Shown: piece after piece, positions 9,500 through 20,564 of the stretch
Position numbering within the stretch: position 1 is the stretch's first letter
How the letters are laid out: every line of letters begins with the position of its first letter
NCBI RefSeq assembly: GCF_947039605.1
Contig: NZ_CAMQZG010000018.1
Span: 1 to 64,000 of the forward strand
Reading direction: 5' to 3'
Length of the DNA stretch: 64,000 nt
DNA from: an uncultured Clostridium sp.
GTDB taxonomy: Bacteria > Bacillota > Clostridia > Clostridiales > Clostridiaceae
The notes under the pieces: generated by a model
Database searches by the model: none
Told to the model about the DNA's origin: nothing
What the model saw: the letters and a program-made list of their open reading frames with translations, nothing else
Made by a program: the position numbers and the translations under genes

Positions 9500-9598
9500 A
9501 ATCATCAGTCAATGCCAACTTTTATTAAAAATAAGTTTCTAAAAAGCAAACAATGTGTTAATAATGGCTAAAAGTCGCCTATTAGGGAAAATAAGTTA

Positions 9599-9690
9599 TT
9601 GAATTTAAATTCATATTGTGTATAATAATAATTAGATTAAGTGTTAATCAATACTATATTTAAGTGTTAATCAATACCGTATAAAGTGTT
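9599..9690 (+). promoter_or_regulatory. V-ATPase operon promoter and repeated leader element
   Basis: TTGAAT (9599-9604), a 16-bp spacer and TATAAT (9621-9626) make a good sigma-A promoter. A perfect 14-bp palindrome, TGAATTTAAATTCA (9600-9613), covers the -35 box. Just past the expected transcript start, TTAAGTGTTAATCAATAC occurs twice (9637-9654 and 9660-9677) and a third AAGTGTT lies at 9684-9690, so the AAGTGTT cores are 23 and 22 bp apart. This reads like a regulator site array or a repeated RNA element in the operon leader. Confidence 0.6.
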
Positions 9691-9728
9691 GAAAGATATA
9701 TTATAATATTTGTAAAGGTGGTGAAATT

Positions 9729-10055
9729 TTGGCGATAGAAATAATTAGTGAAATTCAAAAAGCAGAGCAGTACGCAAAAGATATTTTAGTACAAGCTAAC
9801 AAAGATAGTAAAGATATAACATTAAAAGCTACTTTACAATCTGAAAAAAATTATAATCAAGTTTTAGAAGTAGCCAAAAAAGAAGCAAATGATATAATTA
9901 ATGCTTCAATTACCAAAGGTAATGTAGAAGCAGAAAAATTATTTGTAAAAGGCAACGAAGATTGCAAAGATATAATAGCTCCAGAACAAGTTAAATTAGA
10001 TGAAGCTATTAAATTAGTAATTGAGAGGATTGTGAATATTCATGGCAATAGTTAA
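9729..10055 (+). CDS. ntpF: V-type ATPase subunit G/H (NtpF/AhaH-like peripheral stalk)
   Basis: A 108-aa, strongly helical, charged protein (residues about 5-95 one long coiled coil: EIQKAEQYAKDILVQANKDS). It fits the G/H stator subunit that pairs with subunit E in the peripheral stalk of bacterial V/A-type ATPases. It is the first gene of a nine-gene operon in the E. hirae order F-I-K-E-C-G-A-B-D. TTG start at 9729 after AGGTGGTG. The next gene starts inside its last codons. The identification rests mostly on context and coiled-coil character because this subunit is poorly conserved. Confidence 0.8.
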   Translation: MAIEIISEIQKAEQYAKDILVQANKDSKDITLKATLQSEKNYNQVLEVAKKEANDIINASITKGNVEAEKLFVKGNEDCKDIIAPEQVKLDEAIKLVIERIVNIHGNS

Positions 10056-12009
10056 AATGAATAAATTCACCTTGCTTACTTTTGAATCTGAAAAAGAAAA
10101 ACTTCTAGAAAAGCTTCAAGGGAATTCAGAAGTTGAATTCATAAATCTTCAAGATCAAAATGTGATTGAGGAAAATGAAGTTTTAGCTACCTTAAAAAAG
10201 TCAGATATAGATTCTGAAACATTAATAATTGAAGAAAATGTATCTAAGACAAAATCAGCATTAGCATTCTTAAAAAAATATGTAGCTAGTACTGGAGGGC
10301 TTAAAGCTCTAAGAGAAGGAAAACAAAGTTTAACTTTAGAAGAACTTGAATCAAATGTTATGAATAGTAACTGGGAGACTGTATATTCAAAGGTTAAGGA
10401 AGTTGAGATTGAGCTTGCTAGTTTAGAAAATGAAAAAACTAAGTTAGAAAGTGAGTTAGAAATATTAAAACCGGTAGCAACACTAGATGCTCCATTAGGT
10501 GAATTAAAAAGTACAAAATCAACTACAATGTTTTTAGGGAGTATATCAAAGCAAAGTAAAGAAGCTTTTATAAACGAACTAAATAAAGAAATTCCAGATT
10601 TGTATATGGAAACAGTATCTGAAAATAATCAAGATACATACATTTTCATGGTTGTGTTAAATAAAGATGCAGAATTATTAGATGACTTAACTAAGAAATT
10701 TGGTTATTCAGCATTCCAATCTAAGCAAACTAGAATTCCTAGTGAAGTTATAAATGATTTCACAGGAACAATAAAAGAAATTGATTCTAAGAAATTAGAA
10801 ATCAAAAAAATGCTTAGTGGATTTACAAAAGAGAAGGATATATTAGAACTTTCTCATGAATACTATCAAAATAGTTTAATGAGAAAAGAAGTAAATAAAA
10901 ACTTCTTAAACACTGAAAATACAATGATTATACAAGGTTGGATACCAACTAAAGAAAATAGTAATTTAGAAACTTTAGTTAAAGAAGTATCTGAAGAAAA
11001 TTATTATATAGCATTTGAAGCAGTAGAAGAGAAAGAAATTGCAAGTGTACCTATAAAACTAGAAAATAAAGGTCCAGCAGCAGCTTTTGATTCTATAACA
11101 GAAATGTATAGTTTACCTATGTATGATGAGATAGACCCTACACCATATCTTACACCATTCTACATGATATTCTTTGGAATAATGGTTGCAGATTTTGGTT
11201 ATGGATTAGTATTATTCATAGGAAGTATCTTAGCACTTAATTTCTTAAACTTAGAAAAATCTAAGAGAGATTTTGTTAAATTCTTTATGTGGCTTAGTTT
11301 AGCAACATGCGTATCAGGTTTAATATTTGGTACAGCATTTGGAATAGACTTAGAAAAAACATTGGGAATAGGCATTATAAACCCAGGTAGAGATACTAAT
11401 ACATTACTTATGCTATCAGTAGGACTTGGAGTTATTCAAATCTTATTTGGTTTATTTGTAAAAGCATATATGCTTATAAGAAATAAACAATATCTATTTG
11501 CATTCTTTGATGTTGGGTCATGGTTAATGTTATTGTCAGGACTTGCAATGTTACTTACAGATGGTTTCTTAAAAACTATCGGAATAGCGCTTGCAATAGC
11601 TGGTTCAGTAATAATTGTTTTAACACAAGGTAGAGCAGAAAAAACTATGGGTGCAAAACTTGGACAAGGTGCATATGCACTTTATGGAGTTACTAACTAT
11701 GTTGGGGACTTAGTTTCATATACAAGACTTATGGCACTTGGAATTGCTGGGGGATCAATAGCGGCAGCGCTTAACCTTATAATAGGAATGATGCCAGAGG
11801 GTATTGGTTCAATACTAATAGCACCAGTAATATTTATATTAGCACATGTATTTAACATGGGATTATCATTGCTTGGTGCTTATGTTCATACAGCTAGATT
11901 ACAATATGTTGAATTCTTCTCAAAATTCTATGAGGGTGGCGGAAGACCATTCAGCCCATTTAAAACAGTTGATAATTTTATAAGTTTAAAAAAAAATAAA
12001 ATAAAATAA
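10042..12009 (+). CDS. ntpI: V-type ATPase subunit I (membrane stator, a-subunit)
   Basis: A 655-aa protein with a soluble coiled-coil N-terminal half and a C-terminal half of about seven to eight membrane helices beginning near residue 370 (PYLTPFYMIFFGIMVADFGY). It forms the ion half-channels next to the K ring. The segment VGDLVSYTRLMALGIAGGSI (about 550-570) contains the essential arginine found in all I/a subunits (YTRLMALG). The ATG at 10042 overlaps the end of ntpF by 14 bases, which suggests coupled translation. Confidence 0.93.
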   Translation: MAIVKMNKFTLLTFESEKEKLLEKLQGNSEVEFINLQDQNVIEENEVLATLKKSDIDSETLIIEENVSKTKSALAFLKKYVASTGGLKALREGKQSLTLEELESNVMNSNWETVYSKVKEVEIELASLENEKTKLESELEILKPVATLDAPLGELKSTKSTTMFLGSISKQSKEAFINELNKEIPDLYMETVSENNQDTYIFMVVLNKDAELLDDLTKKFGYSAFQSKQTRIPSEVINDFTGTIKEIDSKKLEIKKMLSGFTKEKDILELSHEYYQNSLMRKEVNKNFLNTENTMIIQGWIPTKENSNLETLVKEVSEENYYIAFEAVEEKEIASVPIKLENKGPAAAFDSITEMYSLPMYDEIDPTPYLTPFYMIFFGIMVADFGYGLVLFIGSILALNFLNLEKSKRDFVKFFMWLSLATCVSGLIFGTAFGIDLEKTLGIGIINPGRDTNTLLMLSVGLGVIQILFGLFVKAYMLIRNKQYLFAFFDVGSWLMLLSGLAMLLTDGFLKTIGIALAIAGSVIIVLTQGRAEKTMGAKLGQGAYALYGVTNYVGDLVSYTRLMALGIAGGSIAAALNLIIGMMPEGIGSILIAPVIFILAHVFNMGLSLLGAYVHTARLQYVEFFSKFYEGGGRPFSPFKTVDNFISLKKNKIK

Positions 12010-12012
12010 TAA

Positions 12013-12528
<516 letters not shown>

Positions 12529-12565
12529 TTATTATTGAAATTAAGTTGAGATTGGAGAAGTGATT

Positions 12566-13165
12566 ATGTCAAACTTAGAAAATATAACTTCTAAAATCAA
12601 GAAAGATGCGGAAGTACAAAAAGATCTTATAATAGCTAAGGCTAATGAAAGTTCAAAATTAATTATAAATAAAAAGGAATCAGCAGCAAAAAAAGACGCT
12701 GCTGATTTACTAGAAAAGTCAAAGCATGAAGCAATAACTAAAAAAAGTAGAATATTATCAAGTGCTAATCTAAAAGTTAGGAATGATAAACTTGTTGCAA
12801 AACAAACAGTTATAAGCAGTGTTTTTGATGAAACAAAGAAAAAGCTAAATAATATGACAGATGTTGAATTCAAAAGTTTTATAACAGATAAAATTTTAAA
12901 CTCTGATATAATTGGAGATGAATACATCATAGTTAATGAAGATAAAAAGAAGGTAGTTAACGAGATATTTATAAGTGAATTAAATACAAAGTTAGTTGCT
13001 GGAAATAAAAAAGGTGAACTTAAAATTTCAGATATAAATGGAAATTTTGAAGGTGGATTTATAATAGAGAGAGAAGGTATAGAAATAAATAATACTTTTG
13101 ACTCATTAATTGATTCTTTAAAAGATGAGATGGAATTTGAAATAGCAAAGGTAATGTTTAGTTAA
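12566..13165 (+). CDS. ntpE: V-type ATPase subunit E (peripheral stalk)
   Basis: A 199-aa subunit with a long N-terminal helix rich in K, E, A and S (about residues 1-95) and a globular C-terminal domain ending in a strand-helix pair, as in NtpE/AhaE. It clamps the catalytic head to the membrane stator together with the G/H subunit. GGAGA at 12554-12558 points to ATG 12566 rather than the GTG two codons upstream. The next gene follows after 12 bases. Confidence 0.9.
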   Translation: MSNLENITSKIKKDAEVQKDLIIAKANESSKLIINKKESAAKKDAADLLEKSKHEAITKKSRILSSANLKVRNDKLVAKQTVISSVFDETKKKLNNMTDVEFKSFITDKILNSDIIGDEYIIVNEDKKKVVNEIFISELNTKLVAGNKKGELKISDINGNFEGGFIIEREGIEINNTFDSLIDSLKDEMEFEIAKVMFS

Positions 13166-13177
13166 GGAGGATATCAG

Positions 13178-14179
13178 ATGAATGAAATGCAATTTACTCA
13201 AGTTCTTCCAAGGCTTAGAGTATTAGAGACTAGACTCCTTGATAAATCAAAGATAGATAGAATGATTGATAGTAAATCAGCAATTGAATCTTTAAGAGTA
13301 TTACAAGAAACTGATTATAGTGCACATATTACTGATGTGAAAAAAGCAGAAGGATATGAAGAGGTTCTATCAAAAGAATTAGTTTCAATGTATACAAATC
13401 TATATAAGATTTGTCCAGTTAAACAAATTATTGATTTAATAGCTGTAAAGTATGATTATCATAATCTGAAAGTATTAGTAAAAGGAAAATTATTGAATAA
13501 AGATTTTTCTTACATGCTAATACCAGTAGGAGCTAATGATTTATCAAAATTAAAATATGCTGTAGAGAATGATTACTACAGAGATTTAGACCCTTTAATG
13601 AAAGAATGTTTAGAAAAAACATTCATTGACTTTGAAATGAATAAAGACCCTCAAAGAGTGGATACTATTATGGATAAATATCAATTTGAAAATATTTTAG
13701 CTTTAAATAAAGTTATAAATTATCCTAAAATTGATAAGTATGTAAGTGCCTTTGCGGATTTAACAAATATAAAAACTTTACTAAGAGTAAAAAAGCAAAA
13801 AAAGAACAAAGAGTTTTTACTAGATGTATTAGTTAAGGGTGGAAGTATAGACAAGGATAGATTGGTTTTACTATTAAATGAATCTAATGAAAATATACCA
13901 GTTAAGTTAGCTCATACTAATTATGAAAACTTACTTAAAGAAGGCATAGCTGATTTTACAGCAAGTGGATCGGTTAGCACATTAGAGAGATTAATAGATA
14001 ATTATATTATGGGAATGATGAAAGATGCTAAGTATATTACATCAGGTCCAATGCCAGTTTTAGCTTATGTTTATGCAAAGGAAAATGAAATTAAGCAAAT
14101 AAGAACTATAATGGTTGGAAAGCTTAATAATATTGCTGAAGAAGTAATAAGAGAAAGGCTGCGTGATGCATATGTATAA
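13178..14179 (+). CDS. ntpC: V-type ATPase subunit C/d
   Basis: A 333-aa soluble, almost wholly helical protein of the V-ATPase C (AC39/d) family, the funnel-shaped socket that joins the central stalk to the K ring. It begins [20 protein letters not shown], and [19 protein letters not shown] near residue 195 and [15 protein letters not shown] near 310 are family-like. AAGGAGG sets the ATG at 13178. Its end overlaps the start of the next gene. Confidence 0.9.
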   Translation: MNEMQFTQVLPRLRVLETRLLDKSKIDRMIDSKSAIESLRVLQETDYSAHITDVKKAEGYEEVLSKELVSMYTNLYKICPVKQIIDLIAVKYDYHNLKVLVKGKLLNKDFSYMLIPVGANDLSKLKYAVENDYYRDLDPLMKECLEKTFIDFEMNKDPQRVDTIMDKYQFENILALNKVINYPKIDKYVSAFADLTNIKTLLRVKKQKKNKEFLLDVLVKGGSIDKDRLVLLLNESNENIPVKLAHTNYENLLKEGIADFTASGSVSTLERLIDNYIMGMMKDAKYITSGPMPVLAYVYAKENEIKQIRTIMVGKLNNIAEEVIRERLRDAYV

Positions 14180-14483
14180 GAAAGTAGGAGTTGTTGGAGA
14201 TAAAGATTCAGTTTTAGCATTTAAGGCTTTAGGAGTGGATGTATTTCCAGTAGTAGAAGTTGAAGAAGCAAGAAAAACAATTGATAGACTTGCAATGACA
14301 GATTACGCAGTTATATTTGTGACAGAGCATGTTGCTAAAGATATAGAAGAAACTATAGAAAGATATAATAAAAAATTGTTACCTGCTGTTATATTAATTC
14401 CAAGTAATCAAGGAACATTAAACATGGGATTAAAAAGAATTTCAACGAACGTAGAAAAAGCAGTTGGTGTTAACATTTTATAG
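14166..14483 (+). CDS. ntpG: V-type ATPase subunit F (NtpG)
   Basis: A small Rossmann-like subunit of about 105 aa: [21 protein letters not shown] at the N-terminus, [11 protein letters not shown] in the middle and a C-terminal helical tail. It sits on the central rotor with subunit D. Three starts are possible (GTG 14163, ATG 14166, ATG 14172); AAAGG at 14154-14158 gives the best spacing to 14166. It overlaps the end of ntpC. Confidence 0.88.
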   Translation: MHMYKKVGVVGDKDSVLAFKALGVDVFPVVEVEEARKTIDRLAMTDYAVIFVTEHVAKDIEETIERYNKKLLPAVILIPSNQGTLNMGLKRISTNVEKAVGVNIL

Positions 14484-14501
14484 GAAGGTAGGTTGGATAA
14501 C

Positions 14502-16277
14502 TTGAAAATCGGAAGAATTGTAAAAGTTGCAGGACCTCTAGTAGTAGCTGAGGGAATGGAAGAAGCTAATATATATGATGTAGTAAAGGTTGGAGAAAAA
14601 GGTCTTATAGGTGAAATCATAGAGATGAGAAATGATAAGGCTTCTATACAAGTTTATGAGGAAACATCAGGAATTGGTCCTGGAGATCCAGTTGTAACAA
14701 CTGGAGAACCATTATCAGTTGAACTTGGACCAGGACTTATAGAATCAATGTTTGATGGAATACAAAGACCACTTAATGCTTTTCTTAAAGCTGCAAAATC
14801 TAACTTCTTAACAAGAGGAGTTCATGTAAAATCATTAAATAGAGAAAAAAAATGGGACTTTGTTGCAAGTGCTAAAGTTGGAGATGAGGTTGGAAGTGGA
14901 GACCTTATAGGAACTGTTCAAGAAACTCCAGTAGTAGAACAAAGAATTATGGTACCTTATGGAATAGAAGGTAAAATTAAAGAAATAAAATCAGGTGAAT
15001 TTACAGTTGAAGAAGTTATTGCAATAATAGAAACTTCAAAAGGTGATAAAGAAGTTAAATTAATGCAAAAATGGCCTGTAAGAAAAGGTAGACCGTATGC
15101 AAGAAAAATGAACCCAGTTGAGCCAATGACAACAGGACAAAGAGTTGTAGACACATTCTTCCCAGTTGCAAAAGGTGGAGCTGCTGCGGTTCCAGGACCT
15201 TTTGGAGCTGGAAAAACAGTAGTTCAACACCAAATAGCTAAATGGGGAGATGCTGATATAGTTGTTTATGTTGGATGTGGAGAGCGTGGAAATGAAATGA
15301 CAGACGTTCTTAATGAGTTCCCAGAACTTAAAGATCCTAAAACAGGACAAAGTCTTATGAAAAGAACAGTTCTTATAGCTAATACTTCAAATATGCCAGT
15401 TGCAGCTAGAGAAGCTTCAATATATACAGGAATTACAATTGCTGAATATTTCAGAGATATGGGGTACTCAGTAGCTATAATGGCTGACTCAACATCAAGA
15501 TGGGCTGAGGCATTAAGAGAAATGTCTGGTAGACTTGAAGAGATGCCAGGGGATGAAGGATATCCAGCATATCTTGGATCAAGACTTGCTGATTATTATG
15601 AGAGAGCGGGTAAAGTAGTTGCTCTTGGAAAAGATGAAAGACAAGGAGCTATAACGGCTATTGGAGCTGTATCACCTCCAGGAGGAGATATTTCAGAACC
15701 AGTTACTCAATCAACACTTAGAATAGTTAAAGTTTTCTGGGGACTTGATGCACAACTTGCTTATAAAAGACACTTCCCATCAATAAACTGGTTAAGTTCA
15801 TATTCATTATATCTTGATAAAATGGGTAAATGGATGGATGAAAATGTAGCTGATGATTGGTCAAAAATCAGAACAGAAGCTATGGCATTATTGCAAGAAG
15901 AAGCTAATCTTCAAGAGATAGTTAGACTTGTTGGTATAGATGCTTTATCAGAAGGTGATAGATTAAAGCTTGAGGTTGCAAAGTCAATAAGAGAAGATTA
16001 TCTGCAACAAAATGCTTTCCATGAAGTTGATACTTATACATCACTTACAAAACAATATAAAATGTTAAAAGTAGTAACTGCATTCCAATTAGAAGCTGAA
16101 AGAGCTTTAGAAGTTGGAGTTTACTTAGATAAAATATTAAATCTTGAAGTAAGAGATAGAATAGCAAGAAGTAAATATATTCCTGAAACAGAAATATCTA
16201 AAATTGATGATGTTTTAGTAGAATTAAAAGAAGCGATAGATAAATTAATCAGCGAAGGAGGGGTTCTAGATGCTTAA
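14502..16277 (+). CDS. ntpA: V-type ATPase catalytic subunit A
   Basis: The catalytic ATP-hydrolysing subunit, about 591 aa. It has the beta-barrel N-terminus ([18 protein letters not shown]), the long non-homologous insert typical of A subunits, Walker A in [14 protein letters not shown] (about residues 230-243), [13 protein letters not shown], and [21 protein letters not shown] 14502 gives an N-terminus of the usual family form (M-K-x-G-R); TTG 14493, three codons upstream, is also possible because ribosome-like GGTAGG and AGGAAGG precede both. Overlaps ntpB by eight bases. Confidence 0.95.
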   Translation: MKIGRIVKVAGPLVVAEGMEEANIYDVVKVGEKGLIGEIIEMRNDKASIQVYEETSGIGPGDPVVTTGEPLSVELGPGLIESMFDGIQRPLNAFLKAAKSNFLTRGVHVKSLNREKKWDFVASAKVGDEVGSGDLIGTVQETPVVEQRIMVPYGIEGKIKEIKSGEFTVEEVIAIIETSKGDKEVKLMQKWPVRKGRPYARKMNPVEPMTTGQRVVDTFFPVAKGGAAAVPGPFGAGKTVVQHQIAKWGDADIVVYVGCGERGNEMTDVLNEFPELKDPKTGQSLMKRTVLIANTSNMPVAAREASIYTGITIAEYFRDMGYSVAIMADSTSRWAEALREMSGRLEEMPGDEGYPAYLGSRLADYYERAGKVVALGKDERQGAITAIGAVSPPGGDISEPVTQSTLRIVKVFWGLDAQLAYKRHFPSINWLSSYSLYLDKMGKWMDENVADDWSKIRTEAMALLQEEANLQEIVRLVGIDALSEGDRLKLEVAKSIREDYLQQNAFHEVDTYTSLTKQYKMLKVVTAFQLEAERALEVGVYLDKILNLEVRDRIARSKYIPETEISKIDDVLVELKEAIDKLISEGGVLDA

Positions 16278-17652
16278 AGAGTATAGAACAGTAACAGAAG
16301 TTGTAGGACCTTTAATGGCTGTTGAAGGTGTTGAAGGTGTTAAATATGATGAGCTAGTTGAAATTGAACTTCAAACTGGTGAATTAAGAAGAGGAAAGGT
16401 TCTTGAAGTTAATGGAGATAAGGCAATGGTCCAAATCTTCGAGGGTTCTTCAGGAATTAATATAAAAGGAACTAAAGCTAGATTCCTTGGAAGACCACTT
16501 GAACTTGCAGTATCAGAAGATATGCTTGGAAGAGTCTTTGATGGAATGGGTAAACCTAAGGATAATGGTCCAAAGATTATACCAGAAGCTAGACTTGATA
16601 TAAATGGAGAGGCTATTAACCCAGTTGCAAGAAATTTCCCATCAGAATTTATTCAAACAGGTATTTCTGCAATTGATGGTCTTAATACACTTGTTAGAGG
16701 ACAAAAACTTCCGATTTTCTCAGGAGCAGGACTTCCTCACTCACAACTTGCAGCACAAATAGCTAGACAAGCACAAGTTTTAAATTCAGATATAAACTTT
16801 GCTGTTGTTTTTGCAGCTATAGGTATTACATTTGAAGAAGCAGAGTTCTTCGTAGAAGAATTTGAAAGTACAGGGGCTATTGATAACTCAGTGTTATTCA
16901 TGAACCTTGCATCAGACCCAGCTATCGAAAGAATAGCTACGCCAAGAATGGCTCTTACAACAGCTGAATTCTTAGCTTATGAAAAGGGTATGCATGTACT
17001 TGTAATTATGACAGATATCACAAACTACTGTGAAGCTTTAAGAGAAGTTTCAGCAGCTAGAAAAGAGGTTCCGGGGAGAAGAGGATATCCAGGATATCTA
17101 TATACTGACCTTTCAACTTTATATGAAAGAGCAGGAAGACTTGTTGGTAAGGAAGGTTCAATAACACAAATTCCTATATTAACAATGCCAGAGGATGATA
17201 AAACTCACCCAATTCCTGACTTAACAGGATATATCACAGAGGGACAAATTATTCTTTCAAGAGAATTATATACTAAAGGAATAATGCCTCCAATAGATGT
17301 ATTACCATCACTTTCAAGACTTAAAGATAAAGGTATTGGTAAAGGAAAAACTAGAGAAGATCATGCTGATACAATGAACCAATTATTCTCATCATATGCA
17401 CAAGGGAAACAAGCAAAAGAACTTGCTGCTATCCTTGGAGAAAGTGCACTTTCAGATGCTGATAAAGCATATGCTAAGTTTGCAGAAGCATTTGAAAAAG
17501 AATATATAGCACAAGGATTTACAACAAATAGATCAATAGAAGAAACATTAGAACTTGGATGGAAACTTCTTAAAATATTACCTAAGACAGAGCTTAAGAG
17601 AATCAGAGATGAATATCTTGAAAAGTATATGCCGGTAGGAGAGGATGAGTAG
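16270..17652 (+). CDS. ntpB: V-type ATPase regulatory subunit B
   Basis: The 460-aa nucleotide-binding but non-catalytic head subunit. It starts with [20 protein letters not shown], and where subunit A has a Walker A loop it has [20 protein letters not shown], which lacks the lysine-containing P-loop, as expected for [21 protein letters not shown] and [16 protein letters not shown] are strongly conserved. Overlapping start within the end of ntpA indicates translational coupling. Confidence 0.95.
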   Translation: MLKEYRTVTEVVGPLMAVEGVEGVKYDELVEIELQTGELRRGKVLEVNGDKAMVQIFEGSSGINIKGTKARFLGRPLELAVSEDMLGRVFDGMGKPKDNGPKIIPEARLDINGEAINPVARNFPSEFIQTGISAIDGLNTLVRGQKLPIFSGAGLPHSQLAAQIARQAQVLNSDINFAVVFAAIGITFEEAEFFVEEFESTGAIDNSVLFMNLASDPAIERIATPRMALTTAEFLAYEKGMHVLVIMTDITNYCEALREVSAARKEVPGRRGYPGYLYTDLSTLYERAGRLVGKEGSITQIPILTMPEDDKTHPIPDLTGYITEGQIILSRELYTKGIMPPIDVLPSLSRLKDKGIGKGKTREDHADTMNQLFSSYAQGKQAKELAAILGESALSDADKAYAKFAEAFEKEYIAQGFTTNRSIEETLELGWKLLKILPKTELKRIRDEYLEKYMPVGEDE

Positions 17653-17655
17653 AGT

Positions 17656-18300
17656 ATGGCACAAAGATTAAATGTCAATCCTACTAGAATGGAGCTTTCA
17701 AAGCTAAAGAAAAGAATTGTTACAGCTACTAGAGGGCATAAATTATTAAAAGATAAGCAAGATGAATTGGTAAGACAATTCATCGACCTTGTTAAATTTA
17801 ATAATAAGTTAAGAAAAGAAGTTGAAGCGGAACTTGGTGGATCTTTAAAGGATTTTGTAATGGCTAGAGCAGGAATGAGTTCAGAGTTCTTAGAAGAAGC
17901 AATATCATATCCTAAAGATAATATTAAAGTAGAAGTTAGTAATAAAAATATAATGAGTGTTAATGTTCCAATGATGAACTTCAAGCGAGAACTTGAAGGC
18001 GATGAAGGAAGTATTTACCCATATGGATTTGCTAACACTTCAGCAGAACTTGATGATGCTATTGGAAAACTGTATAGTATTTTACCAAAGCTTTTAGAGC
18101 TTGCAGAAGTAGAAAAATCATGCCAGTTAATGGGTGATGAAATTGAAAAAACAAGAAGAAGAGTTAATGCCTTAGAATATATGACAATTCCTCAACTTCA
18201 AGAAACTATTAGATTTATTAGAATGAAGCTTGATGAGAATGAGAGATCTGCATTAACAAGACTTATGAAAGTTAAATCAATGATTCAAGAGAGAGCTTAA
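17656..18300 (+). CDS. ntpD: V-type ATPase central stalk subunit D
   Basis: A 214-aa coiled-coil rotor subunit. The N-terminal helix [20 protein letters not shown] and the C-terminal helix [20 protein letters not shown] are the family signatures; both pack into the A3B3 head. It is the last gene of the operon. The E. hirae accessory genes NtpH and NtpJ (potassium transporter) are not next to it. A strong terminator follows at once. Confidence 0.95.
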   Translation: MAQRLNVNPTRMELSKLKKRIVTATRGHKLLKDKQDELVRQFIDLVKFNNKLRKEVEAELGGSLKDFVMARAGMSSEFLEEAISYPKDNIKVEVSNKNIMSVNVPMMNFKRELEGDEGSIYPYGFANTSAELDDAIGKLYSILPKLLELAEVEKSCQLMGDEIEKTRRRVNALEYMTIPQLQETIRFIRMKLDENERSALTRLMKVKSMIQERA

Positions 18301-18338
18301 AAGGTGTCCCAATTAATGGGACACCTTTTATTATTTTT
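18299..18338 (+). terminator. Terminator of the V-ATPase operon
   Basis: Perfect 12-bp stem (18299-18310 with 18318-18329; AAAAGGTGTCCC and its complement), 7-nt loop, then TTTTATTATTTTT. Confidence 0.9.
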
Positions 18339-18472
18339 CGTATAGTGTAGGAAAGAATAAAAAAAATTTAATAATATAAATTTTTTAAAAATTAATTATG
18401 TTATTATTCTTACAAATATGGTATAATTTAGGAAAGGTTTTCAAGTACTAATTAAATATAGGGGGTATGTTT

Positions 18473-19045
18473 ATGAAGGAAGTTATGAAACTTGTTGGCA
18501 TTGAACAAATAAAAGCTTATTCTGATCCGTATAGACTTAGAATAATAAGCTTTTTAAGAAATACTAAGGATGCAGCAACGGTTAAAGAAATAGCAGATTA
18601 TTTAGGTGAGGTTCCAGCTAAAGTGCATTATCACATAAAAAAGTTAGAGCGTGTAGGGATTTTAGAACTTGTAAGAACAAAAGAAATAAAAGGGATAATA
18701 GCTAAATACTATTATTTAACAGCAGAAAATTTTGTTATAGAGGCAGAAGAGATAAATAAACAAACAAAAAAGGTTTATAAATCTCAAATACTTAACATAG
18801 TAAATGAGTACTATGATAAATCTAAAGAGAAATCAATAGAGACCCTTATGAAAAAAGTTGACCATAATAATGAGAATAATGCTATATCTGTTATATTTAG
18901 AGATATGTGTATTGATGAAGCATCATTTAAAGAGTTTGACTTAGAGATGAGAACATTAGTTAAAAAATATGAGGCTTTAGCAGAGAAGAGTAAAGATAAG
19001 AATAAGTGTCATATATTTTCAGTTTGTTTAAACCAGGGCGAGTAG
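18473..19045 (+). CDS. ArsR-type winged helix transcription regulator
   Basis: A 190-aa DNA-binding protein. Residues about 10-85 are an ArsR/HTH_20 winged helix: YSDPYRLRIISFLRNTKDA, then TVKEIADYLGEVPAKVHYHI (recognition helix) and KKLERVGILELVRTKEIKG (wing). The C-terminal half is helical and charged with no metal-binding cysteine pair, so it is not a classical metal sensor; a dimerisation or ligand domain is likely. The run GGGGG at 18461-18465 is seven bases from ATG 18473 and only one from ATG 18467, so the second is chosen. It lies between the V-ATPase and arginine operons with terminators on both sides; its targets are unknown. TATAAT at 18422-18427 is a probable -10 box. Confidence 0.75.
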   Translation: MKEVMKLVGIEQIKAYSDPYRLRIISFLRNTKDAATVKEIADYLGEVPAKVHYHIKKLERVGILELVRTKEIKGIIAKYYYLTAENFVIEAEEINKQTKKVYKSQILNIVNEYYDKSKEKSIETLMKKVDHNNENNAISVIFRDMCIDEASFKEFDLEMRTLVKKYEALAEKSKDKNKCHIFSVCLNQGE

Positions 19046-19095
19046 TTTAAATTAAATGGTGAATAATTTAGACTAAATAAGAAATGGTTTAATAT

Positions 19096-19130
19096 AAAAG
19101 AGTTTATTCGAATGAATAGCTCTTTTTTTT
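19096..19130 (+). terminator. Terminator after the ArsR-type gene
   Basis: AAAAGAG ... TATTC-GAAT-GAATA ... CTCTTTT hairpin with a small internal bulge, followed by a run of eight T. Confidence 0.75.
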
Positions 19131-19253
19131 ATGCATTATAATGTATAAAAATAGTTATTTATGTATATTTAAATAGCTTTAATTAGGGGATTAAGTTAAT
19201 ATTGTGAATATTTATAAATAAAACTTGTATTTTTATTAATTAAGATATATAAT
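19130..19253 (+). promoter_or_regulatory. argG promoter with two ARG-box-like operators
   Basis: TATGCATTATAATGTATA (19130-19147) and TGTGAATATTTATAAATA (19203-19220) each match the ArgR/AhrC box TnTGnATWWWWATnCAnA at 13 of 14 defined positions. The promoter is TTGTAT (19225-19230), 17 bp, TATAAT (19248-19253), so the second box lies directly against the -35 element. This fits arginine-dependent repression by ArgR, whose gene is not in the window. Confidence 0.65.
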
Positions 19254-19289
19254 ACTATTATAGTTTACAAATAATGGAAGGTGATTAAA

Positions 19290-20504
19290 GTGGAAAAAAT
19301 AAAAAAAGTGATACTTGCATATTCAGGGGGATTAGATACATCAATTATAATTCCATGGCTTAAGGAAAATTATGATTGTGAAGTTATAGCTGTTGCAGGA
19401 GATGTAGGACAAGGAAAAGAGTTAGAGCCATTACATGAAAAAGCTTTAAAAACAGGAGCTAGCAAATTATATATTGAAGATTTAAAGGAAGAGTTAGTGG
19501 AAGAATTTATTTTTCCTTGTTTAAAAGCAAATGCTCTTTATGAAAATAAATATTTACTTGGAACTGCATTTGCAAGACCTTTAATAGGAAAAAGACTTGT
19601 TGAAATTGCAAAAAAAGAAGGTGCTGATGCAATAGTACATGGATGTACTGGAAAAGGAAATGATCAGGTAAGATTTGAAATGGCTATAAAAGCTTTTGCA
19701 CCTGATATGAAAATAATTGCACCATGGAGAATTTGGGATATTAAATCAAGAGATGAAGAAATTGATTATGCAATTGCGAGAAATATAGATATACCTATGA
19801 CTAAGGAAACTAGTTATAGTAAGGATAAAAATTTATGGCATCTTAGTCATGAAGGTTTAGATTTAGAAGATCCTATGAATGAGCCTAATTATGATGATAT
19901 TTTAGAACTTGGTGTTAGTCCAGAAAAAGCACCTGATAAAGCTACTTATATTAAATTAGGATTTGAGCAAGGTATTCCAGTTACTATAGATGATATTAAA
20001 TATGGCGCTGTTGAATTAATTCAAAGGTTAAATGAAGTTGGTGGTGCTAATGGAGTTGGAATTGTTGATTTAGTTGAGAATAGACTTGTTGGTATGAAAT
20101 CAAGAGGAGTTTATGAAACACCTGGTGGAAGTATTTTATACTATGCTCACAGAGAGTTAGAGACTCTTACAATAGATAGAGATACTATGCATTATAAAGA
20201 TTCAGTTAGTCAAAAACTTGGCGAGATGGTGTATTTTGGAAAGTGGTATACACCTCTTAGAGAATCATTAATGGCATTTGTTGATAAAACTCAAGAGTTT
20301 GTTACAGGAGAAGTAAGATTAAAACTTTATAAAGGAAATATAATTACAGCAGGGATTAATTCAGAGTATTCATTATATGATGAAGAAATTGCTACATTCG
20401 ATGAGGATGAAGTTTATAATCAAAAAGATTCAGAAGGATTTATAAATCTTTTTGGACTTCCAGCAAAAGTTGTTGCTAAAAAAAGAAATAATTATTTTAA
20501 ATAA
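19290..20504 (+). CDS. argG: Argininosuccinate synthase
   Basis: A 404-aa enzyme joining citrulline and aspartate with ATP to argininosuccinate in the cytosol. The ATP-pyrophosphatase motif AYSGGLDTS is at residues 9-17; [26 protein letters not shown] and [10 protein letters not shown] are family motifs. GGAAGG at 19276-19281 points to GTG 19290; the GTG at 19281 overlaps that site. First gene of the arg cluster. A weak hairpin separates it from argH. Confidence 0.96.
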   Translation: MEKIKKVILAYSGGLDTSIIIPWLKENYDCEVIAVAGDVGQGKELEPLHEKALKTGASKLYIEDLKEELVEEFIFPCLKANALYENKYLLGTAFARPLIGKRLVEIAKKEGADAIVHGCTGKGNDQVRFEMAIKAFAPDMKIIAPWRIWDIKSRDEEIDYAIARNIDIPMTKETSYSKDKNLWHLSHEGLDLEDPMNEPNYDDILELGVSPEKAPDKATYIKLGFEQGIPVTIDDIKYGAVELIQRLNEVGGANGVGIVDLVENRLVGMKSRGVYETPGGSILYYAHRELETLTIDRDTMHYKDSVSQKLGEMVYFGKWYTPLRESLMAFVDKTQEFVTGEVRLKLYKGNIITAGINSEYSLYDEEIATFDEDEVYNQKDSEGFINLFGLPAKVVAKKRNNYFK

Positions 20505-20511
20505 TATTAAA

Positions 20512-20537
20512 AGCTTGCCTTATATTTAGGGCAAGCT
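20512..20537 (+). terminator. Hairpin between argG and argH (weak or partial terminator)
   Basis: Eight-bp stem AGCTTGCC/GGCAAGCT with a 10-nt loop and only short T tracts after it. It may lower readthrough or protect the argG mRNA end rather than stop transcription fully. Confidence 0.5.
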
Positions 20538-20564
20538 AAATTTTAAATTATAGGAGAGATTGTT

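Noticed and set aside
19046..19289. T-box or riboswitch before argG
   Set aside because: No T-box core or specifier hairpin is visible; the region is explained by a terminator, ARG boxes and a promoter.
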